A stretch of 9,788 nt of DNA from Chloroflexota bacterium. Its GTDB lineage: Bacteria; Chloroflexota; Dehalococcoidia; SM23-28-2; RBG-16-64-32. Each line of letters begins with the position of its first letter. Position 1 is the stretch's first letter. The notes under the pieces were generated by a model. That model was given only the letters and a program-made list of their open reading frames with translations. It had not been told where the DNA came from and searched no databases. Location: NCBI GenBank assembly GCA_016190405.1, contig JACPQO010000192.1:1-9788 (forward strand). The letters run 5' to 3'. The position numbers and the translations under genes were made by a program. Below, piece by piece: positions 5,819-9,788 of the stretch.

Positions 5819-5847
5819 AGGATAGAACATGGGTGCTACTATGTCAA
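5819..5847 (-). promoter_or_regulatory. imuB promoter with degenerate SOS-box-like spacer
   Basis: On the minus strand, TTGACA (5847-5842) is a perfect -35 and TATCCT (5824-5819) a good -10, separated by 17 bases. Transcription would start about 20 bases before the imuB ATG. The spacer contains AGCACCCATGTTCT (5837-5824), a CGAAC-N4-GTTCG relative with one intact half site (GTTC). It occupies nearly the same position as the much better box in the promoter at 2804-2832. Damage-inducible LexA control is plausible from the geometry and gene function but not shown. Confidence 0.68.
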
Positions 5848-5865
5848 GCGTGCTGTGACCCCCTC

Positions 5866-5895
5866 TTGGCAAGCCAACTTCCGGTTGCTTATCAT
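5866..5895 (+). promoter_or_regulatory. Candidate promoter of the tRNA cluster
   Basis: TTGGCA (5866-5871), 18 bases, then TATCAT (5890-5895), each one mismatch from consensus, lie just upstream of tRNA-Leu on the plus strand. It is back to back with the imuB promoter. Confidence 0.5.
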
Positions 5896-5917
5896 TAAAT
5901 CGGGAATGAGGCCCCGT

Positions 5918-6006
5918 GCCGAAGTGGCGGAATTGGTAGACGCGGCAGACTCAAAATCTGCTGGGGGGCAACCCTCGTGCCGGTTCGAGTCCGGCCTTCG
6001 GCACCA
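5918..6006 (+). tRNA. tRNA-Leu(CAA)
   Basis: GCCGAAG and CTTCGGC pair as the acceptor stem, followed by discriminator A and an encoded CCA (6004-6006). The anticodon arm GCAGA-CTCAAAA-TCTGC gives anticodon CAA, reading UUG. A long variable arm (GGGGGGCAACCCTC) and T-loop GGTTCGAGTCC confirm a class II leucine tRNA. It is the first of three tRNA genes on this strand, all with encoded CCA. Confidence 0.96.
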
Positions 6007-6032
6007 GAAAACAACTTGATAAGCACGCCTGA

Positions 6033-6106
6033 TGCGGAGTGGTGTAATGGTAGCACACGGGACTTTGGATCCCATGGTCCAGGTTCGAATCCTGGCTCCG
6101 CAGCCA
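6033..6106 (+). tRNA. tRNA-Gln(TTG)
   Basis: TGCGGAG and CTCCGCA pair as the acceptor stem, with discriminator G and encoded CCA (6104-6106). The anticodon loop CTTTGGA gives TTG, reading CAA. The D-arm (GTGTAATGGTAGCAC) and T-arm (CCAGGTTCGAATCCTGG) are regular. It lies 26 bases after tRNA-Leu and is probably on the same transcript. Confidence 0.96.
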
Positions 6107-6114
6107 GTAGTGGT

Positions 6115-6186
6115 ACGCGCTCCCGGTACTCGCCTGTGGCGAGGGGCGACTGTTAACCACCAAGCCTGTAGGCTAGAATAATGCGG
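6115..6186 (+). pseudogene. Decayed tRNA-Asn copy A
   Basis: It begins with the same leader as the intact tRNA-Asn (ACGCGCTCCC-GG) and keeps CTGTTAACC with the GTT anticodon, and TGTAGG before the T-loop position. The D-arm is replaced by a perfect hairpin CTCGCC-TGT-GGCGAG (6130-6144). The anticodon stem does not pair and the T-loop reads GGCTAGAAT instead of GGTTCGAAT. No 3' acceptor strand is present, so it cannot be a working tRNA. Confidence 0.65.
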
Positions 6187-6187
6187 A

Positions 6188-6230
6188 CGCGCTCCCCGGT
6201 ACTCGCCTGCGGCGAGGGGCGGCAACCCCC
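6188..6230 (+). repeat. Partial tRNA-Asn copy B
   Basis: It matches copy A for about 36 bases (ACGCGCTCCCCGGTACTCGC onward, with one indel and two substitutions), including the hairpin CTCGCC-TGC-GGCGAG. It diverges before the anticodon. It starts 73 bases after copy A and 76 bases before the intact gene's leader, so the three form a tandem array with roughly tRNA-length period. Sequence 6231-6262 shows nothing I can assign. Confidence 0.65.
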
Positions 6231-6269
6231 ACCGAGGGCAGAAGCAGGGAGTGCCAAGCGAATACGCGC

Positions 6270-6344
6270 TCCCCGGTAGCTCAATGGTAGAGCGGGCGGC
6301 TGTTAACCGCTAGGTTGTAGGTTCGAATCCTGCCCGGGGAGCCA
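6270..6344 (+). tRNA. tRNA-Asn(GTT)
   Basis: TCCCCGG and CCGGGGA pair as the acceptor stem, with discriminator G and encoded CCA (6342-6344). The anticodon loop CTGTTAA gives GTT. D-arm GCTCAATGGTAGAGC and T-arm GTAGGTTCGAATCCTGC are regular. Immediately downstream (from about 6351) lies a truncated alpha/beta hydrolase on the other strand. Confidence 0.96.
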
Positions 6345-6350
6345 GCTAAA

Positions 6351-6653
6351 CTCCACGCGCTCGACGTCGGGGAGGAGGCCCTCGAGTTTGTCCGTGAGCG
6401 TCCGCCGAAGGATGGCGGCCCTGTGTTCGCCGGTGACGAGCAGGGTGGGGGTGCGGATGCCGCGGACGTCCGCCTCGCTGAGCGGCGGCAAGCCCGCTCC
6501 CAGGAGCTGGGACGCGTCCGCGGTGCGGTTCTCCCACATCTGCTGTTTCCTCTCCTCCGGTAGGTTGTCGAATGCCCGTGCCCCCAGCACGCCTGACACG
6601 AAGATCTTCGTCCCGCCCTCCAGGTCCCCGCGCCGGTAGGCCTTCGTCGCAGG
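6351..6653 (-). pseudogene. Internal fragment of an alpha/beta hydrolase
   Basis: About 100 codons (frame open 6725-6303) resemble the cap and late-core part of alpha/beta hydrolases: AYRRGDLEGG, FVSGVLGARAFDNLP, then VRGIRTPTLLVTGEHRAAI, the usual strand and turn before the catalytic Asp region, and LPDVERVEF. The nucleophile-elbow half (GxSxG) is missing upstream and the final His-containing segment is missing downstream. After VERVEF the frame runs into antisense tRNA-Asn. It is therefore a remnant, not a working enzyme. It sits between the cyclase stop (6759) and the tRNA-Asn 3' end. Confidence 0.75.
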
Positions 6654-6758
6654 ATCCACGACCCTCGCTCCAAAGCCCGAAGATTTCACAGAGGCGTAAG
6701 CAGCGGGTCCCGGAGATCCGAGCATTAACTACGAACGCTAGCCGCCACGAGTCATGGG

Positions 6759-8717
6759 CTAGGCCAGTCCACCACCCTCCAGGGCCGTTTTGTACCGCCC
6801 CAACGCCATCAGTGGCCAGTAATTCCGGTACAGGTGGTAGTTGATATAGAAGTCGCGGGGGAAGCCCGTGCCCGTGAAATACGGCTCCTCCCACTGGCCG
6901 TCCTCCTCCTGCCGCTCCACCAGCCACCAGACTCCACGCTCAACCGCCTGCGCCTGTAGGGCATCGCCGTCCGGGCCAGCAGCCAGCAACCCCATCAGCG
7001 CCCAAGCCGTCTGCGAGGCCGTGCTCGGCCCGCGACCGACCAGCCGCGGGTCCTCGTAGCTCCCGCACTCCTCACCCCAGCCACCGTCTTCGTTCTGCCT
7101 GTCGATAAGCCAGCGCAGCGCCCGCCGCACATACGGTCGCGTCATCTCCTCGCCTGCTGTCTTGAGGGCAGGCAACACCGCCCCTGTGCCGTACACGTGG
7201 TTCACGCCCCAGCGTCCCCACCAGCTCCCATCCGGTCGCTGCTCAGCGCGGAGGTAGCGCAAGGCCCGGCGCAACGCAGGCGAGTCTCCATCCCCCAGCA
7301 GGGCCAACGCCTCCACGATGTGAGCGGTCACGTCCTCCGTGGGGTAATCGATCACCTCGCCGAAGTCGCAGAACGGTATCTGGGTAGCCAGCTTCTGAGT
7401 GTTGTCCTTATCGAAGGAGCCCCAGCCGCCGTTCTCGGACTGCATCGCCACCAGCCAGCGTCTTCCCCGCTCCAGCGCCCGCTCCCTGCGCTTCTCGTCG
7501 GGTCCGCCTCGGGCGGACGTGCGTGCCAGCGCAATCAGGACTTCCGCCGTGTCGTCGGTGTCGGGGTAGAGATCATTCTCGAACTCGAAGGCCCAGCCGC
7601 CGGGCGCCACGCCCTTCACGTTCACCTGCCAGTCGCCGCCGCTCAAGATCTGCTCGCTCAGTAACCAGCGGCCCGCCTTGACCAGCGCTGAGTGGTCAGG
7701 CGGCAGGCCGGAGTCCAGCAGCCCGATCATCGCCAGCGCCGTGTCCCAGACCGGAGACAGGCAGGCTTGCGGGTTGAATGTATGCTCGTCCTCCAGAGCA
7801 AATGGCCCTTCGAACCCCGCCAGCCCCTTCCGCATCACGGGGTGGTCCAGCGGATAGCCCCGCAGCTTGAGGGCGATGAGGGAGTACACCCACGGCGGTT
7901 GTATGCCCCCCCAGGAGCCGTCCGCCTCCTGGTGCGACACGATCCAGCGCTCGGCCGCTCGATAGGCTGCCCGGCGCAGCGGCTTGAAGGCGACACGCTC
8001 GTAGCGTCGAAGTAGGCCGTCCAGCGTGTGGAAGAAACGTCGCCAGTTGAGCCGTCCGTTGGGCCGCGGCAGCGAGTAGTCGATCCGGTGGCGCGGCGCC
8101 GGATAAAGTTCATCGATCTGCGCTGAATCGGGCACCGGGCAGAGAGGGCGCTCATTCAAGATGACAAGCATCGGCACTATGGTCGCCCGCGCCCAGGACG
8201 CGAAATCGTAGATGTTCAGAGGGAACCACGGCGGCAAAAATATCATCTCCGGCGGCAACACCGGCACCCCCCGCCAGTCCCACTGCCCGAACAAGGCCAG
8301 CCATATCTTGGTGAACACGCGGACCTTGGGCACCCCACCCGCGGACAGGACAAACTCCTGCGCCTTCCGCATGGGTGGGTCTTTCGCTGAAATACCCGCC
8401 AGTTTCAGCGCGAAGTAGGACTCCACAGTGGCGCTGATGTCCGGTGGACCCTCATGGTAGATCCCCCAGGTTCCGTCCGGCCGCTGCTGACTGCGAAGGT
8501 AGTAGGCGATCTTGCGCCAGCGTCCCTCCTCCGCGGCCCCCAGGAAGTGCGTTAGCAGCAAGTACTCCGCCGCCATGCAGACGTTGGACTCCATCTCACC
8601 CCACCAGTAGCCGTCCGGATGCTGCGTCCGCAGAAAGTACTGTTGGGAACGGCGGATCGCCTCGTCGACCGCCCGCACGAGTCCGGCCTCAGTAGTTGAC
8701 GGGCTTACCTCTCTCAT
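6759..8717 (-). CDS. shc: Squalene-hopene cyclase
   Basis: A 652-aa terpenoid cyclase converting squalene to hopene/hopanol at the membrane, the first committed hopanoid step. The catalytic DxDDTA motif is present as YPDTDDTAEVL (Asp about 386-389). QxxxGxW repeats of the family are visible in QHPDGYW, QRPDGTW, QEADGSW, QSENGGW, QRPDGSW, QNEDGGW and QEEDGQW. Length matches the usual 630-680 aa and no defect is seen. ATG 8717 is preferred over TTG 8723: GGGAAG lies six bases upstream, and the ATG overlaps the stop of the preceding small frame as ATGA. It is the last gene of an operon with hpnH. No clear terminator follows; a hydrolase remnant does. Confidence 0.96.
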   Translation of the reverse strand: MREVSPSTTEAGLVRAVDEAIRRSQQYFLRTQHPDGYWWGEMESNVCMAAEYLLLTHFLGAAEEGRWRKIAYYLRSQQRPDGTWGIYHEGPPDISATVESYFALKLAGISAKDPPMRKAQEFVLSAGGVPKVRVFTKIWLALFGQWDWRGVPVLPPEMIFLPPWFPLNIYDFASWARATIVPMLVILNERPLCPVPDSAQIDELYPAPRHRIDYSLPRPNGRLNWRRFFHTLDGLLRRYERVAFKPLRRAAYRAAERWIVSHQEADGSWGGIQPPWVYSLIALKLRGYPLDHPVMRKGLAGFEGPFALEDEHTFNPQACLSPVWDTALAMIGLLDSGLPPDHSALVKAGRWLLSEQILSGGDWQVNVKGVAPGGWAFEFENDLYPDTDDTAEVLIALARTSARGGPDEKRRERALERGRRWLVAMQSENGGWGSFDKDNTQKLATQIPFCDFGEVIDYPTEDVTAHIVEALALLGDGDSPALRRALRYLRAEQRPDGSWWGRWGVNHVYGTGAVLPALKTAGEEMTRPYVRRALRWLIDRQNEDGGWGEECGSYEDPRLVGRGPSTASQTAWALMGLLAAGPDGDALQAQAVERGVWWLVERQEEDGQWEEPYFTGTGFPRDFYINYHLYRNYWPLMALGRYKTALEGGGLA

Positions 8718-9010
8718 GGGCAACTTCCCACGGTTCTTGACATGCCTCCGGCCCTCACGCAGGCATCGCCAGTGGTGATCCCTGAAATGCTTCCATGAAC
8801 GCCTCCAGCCACGGCCGATGTCGGTCCAGCACCACCCCGATGGCGCTCTCCGCCTGCCTCCCGAGTCCAGTCCGGCAGAGCAGGACCGGTTTCCCTCTGT
8901 AATCGCCCAGACGGGATTGCATATTCGCCCGCGTCTGCGCGCTTACGGTCGACGAGGCGTCGCTCCAGCCTCGCCAGCTCCTGGCTCATGGCGGCGAATA
9001 CGGCGATCAT
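8714..9010 (-). pseudogene. Frameshifted, truncated hopanoid-type nucleosidase/phosphorylase (hpnG-like)
   Basis: ATG 9010 overlaps the hpnH stop (ATGA). The frame starts MIAVFAAMSQELARLERRL, typical of the MTA/SAH nucleosidase-phosphorylase fold. Near 8930-8945 similarity moves to the +1 frame, which continues GDYRGKPVLLCRTGLGRQAE and VVLDRHRPWLEAF before stopping at 8755. The remaining two thirds of the domain are absent (about 90 codons against 200 or more). The original frame stays open for 98 codons and stops at 8714, overlapping the cyclase ATG. Position between hpnH and shc suggests HpnG, which would remove adenine from adenosylhopane. Assignment to HpnG rests on context, as the preserved part is generic to the superfamily. 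Confidence 0.7.
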
Positions 9011-9788
9011 CGAGCGATCGGCTCCTCCTGGCGGGCCTCTTGCTCCTCCGCTCGCTTTGAGCGACCGAATCCGCGGATGTGCCGCCCCGGGATGACGGAG
9101 CGGGCCGCCAGCTCCAGCAACACCGTGGGTTTCTCCATCGCCTCCAGGAGGGCGGATCCCTCAAAGCCACAGTGCATCATGCAGGTGTCGCAGCGGGGGT
9201 CCCGGCCTAAGCCATAGGCGTCCCACTGGACGGTGGTCATCAGTTCTTCGTACGTTTGCGCATGCCCATCAGCAATCAGGTAGCAGGGCTTGCGCCAGCC
9301 AGCTGGCGTGTAGGTGGGGGTGGTCCACTGGCTGCAGCTGTAATCCCGCTTGCCCTGAAGGAAGTCCAGGTACAGAGGGTTGTTGTAGAAGCGGATCCCA
9401 TCCTGGCAGCCTTCGAAGATGCGGCGGAAGAAGCTCTGCGCCTCCCCTCGCTGCATGAAAATATCGTGGTGCGCCACCTCCTTGTACTGAAACCCCGGCG
9501 ACACCATCATCCCCTCCACGCCCAGACCGTTCAGCCTGGCGAACAGCTGGTGATACTCCTCCGGCCGGTTGCCGCTGAACAGCGTGGTGTTGGTGCAGAC
9601 GCGATAGCCCCTGGCACGGGCCTCCTTGATCGCCGTGATCGCCACGTCGTAGACGCCCTGGCGCTCCACGGCGATGTCGTGCGTCTCCCTCAGGCCATCC
9701 AGGTGCACCACGAAGGAGAAGTAGGGTGAGGGCGGGATGACCTTCATCCCCTTCTTGAACAGCAAAGCGTTCGTGCACAGGTAGACGA
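9007..9788 (-). CDS. hpnH: Adenosyl-hopene transferase HpnH (radical SAM), N-terminus beyond window
   Basis: The last 259 aa of an HpnH-type protein, which adds a 5'-deoxyadenosyl group to diploptene to start the hopanoid side chain. Landmarks in order: VYLCTNALLFKKG, SPYFSFVVHLDG, HDIAVERQGVYD, RGYRVCTNTTLF, GMMVSPGFQYKE, LYLDFLQGKRDYSC, PTYTPAGWRKPCYLIADG, and the Cys cluster CDTCMMHCGFEGSAL. The N-terminal CxxxCxxC radical SAM cluster motif would lie outside the window to the right. A TTG at 9765 is internal and not the start, since family sequence continues upstream of it. A basic/acidic tail of about 25 residues follows the conserved part. Its stop overlaps the next frame's ATG. Confidence 0.93.
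   Translation of the reverse strand, partial: VYLCTNALLFKKGMKVIPPSPYFSFVVHLDGLRETHDIAVERQGVYDVAITAIKEARARGYRVCTNTTLFSGNRPEEYHQLFARLNGLGVEGMMVSPGFQYKEVAHHDIFMQRGEAQSFFRRIFEGCQDGIRFYNNPLYLDFLQGKRDYSCSQWTTPTYTPAGWRKPCYLIADGHAQTYEELMTTVQWDAYGLGRDPRCDTCMMHCGFEGSALLEAMEKPTVLLELAARSVIPGRHIRGFGRSKRAEEQEARQEEPIAR

Noticed and set aside
5839..6225. A 128-codon minus-strand frame with motifs like PDSNRHEG
   Set aside because: It is the antisense translation of tRNA-Leu and tRNA-Gln, a well-known source of false proteins.
6303..6350. C-terminal tail SWLPGQDSNLQPSG of the hydrolase fragment as real protein
   Set aside because: It is antisense tRNA-Asn sequence; similarity to hydrolases stops before it.
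1..9788. CRISPR array, insertion sequence or integrase
   Set aside because: No regularly spaced direct repeats with spacers, no transposase or recombinase reading frame and no terminal inverted repeats were seen.

Overview
This is a 9.8 kb GC-rich bacterial window. Gene content (imuB/dnaE2 mutasome genes, a squalene-hopene cyclase with an HpnH-type radical SAM gene, a VapBC-like pair, tRNAs with encoded CCA) and protein style suggest an uncultured Chloroflexota-like bacterium. This is inference from similarity remembered, not a database result, and the phylum is only moderately supported. Nearly all protein genes are on the minus strand. The three tRNA genes and the toxin-antitoxin pair are on the plus strand.

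Right block (about 6350-9788): a hopanoid operon read right to left. The C-terminal part of hpnH runs in from the right edge, then comes a frameshifted and truncated nucleosidase remnant where hpnG would be expected, then an intact squalene-hopene cyclase. The three reading frames are joined by two ATGA start/stop overlaps. Left of the cyclase lies an alpha/beta hydrolase fragment without N- or C-terminus, which ends within a few bases of the 3' end of a tRNA gene.

Middle block (about 5860-6350): tRNA-Leu(CAA), tRNA-Gln(TTG) and tRNA-Asn(GTT). Two decayed tandem copies of the tRNA-Asn unit lie between Gln and Asn.

Left block (1-5850): an SOS-type translesion cassette that looks broken open. 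A strong promoter drives imuB, a DUF6504-like gene and a HAD-like gene. Exactly where dnaE2 should follow there is only a ~43-codon 5' fragment of dnaE2, and after it an enoyl-CoA hydratase/isomerase gene. A long, uninterrupted dnaE2 starts about 1.9 kb further on (2005, running off the left edge), with a plus-strand AbrB/PIN toxin-antitoxin pair between. Both dnaE2 copies carry in-frame palindromic insertions. A promoter with an almost perfect Gram-positive SOS-box-like sequence in its spacer lies behind vapC and points toward dnaE2, antisense to the toxin-antitoxin genes. The imuB promoter has the same architecture with a weaker box.

Reading of the whole: a DNA-damage-inducible mutagenesis cassette (ImuB adaptor plus DnaE2 polymerase) remodelled by duplication, insertion of accessory genes and palindromic repeats, next to a tRNA cluster with signs of rearrangement and a hopanoid operon that has lost its side-chain nucleosidase at this locus.
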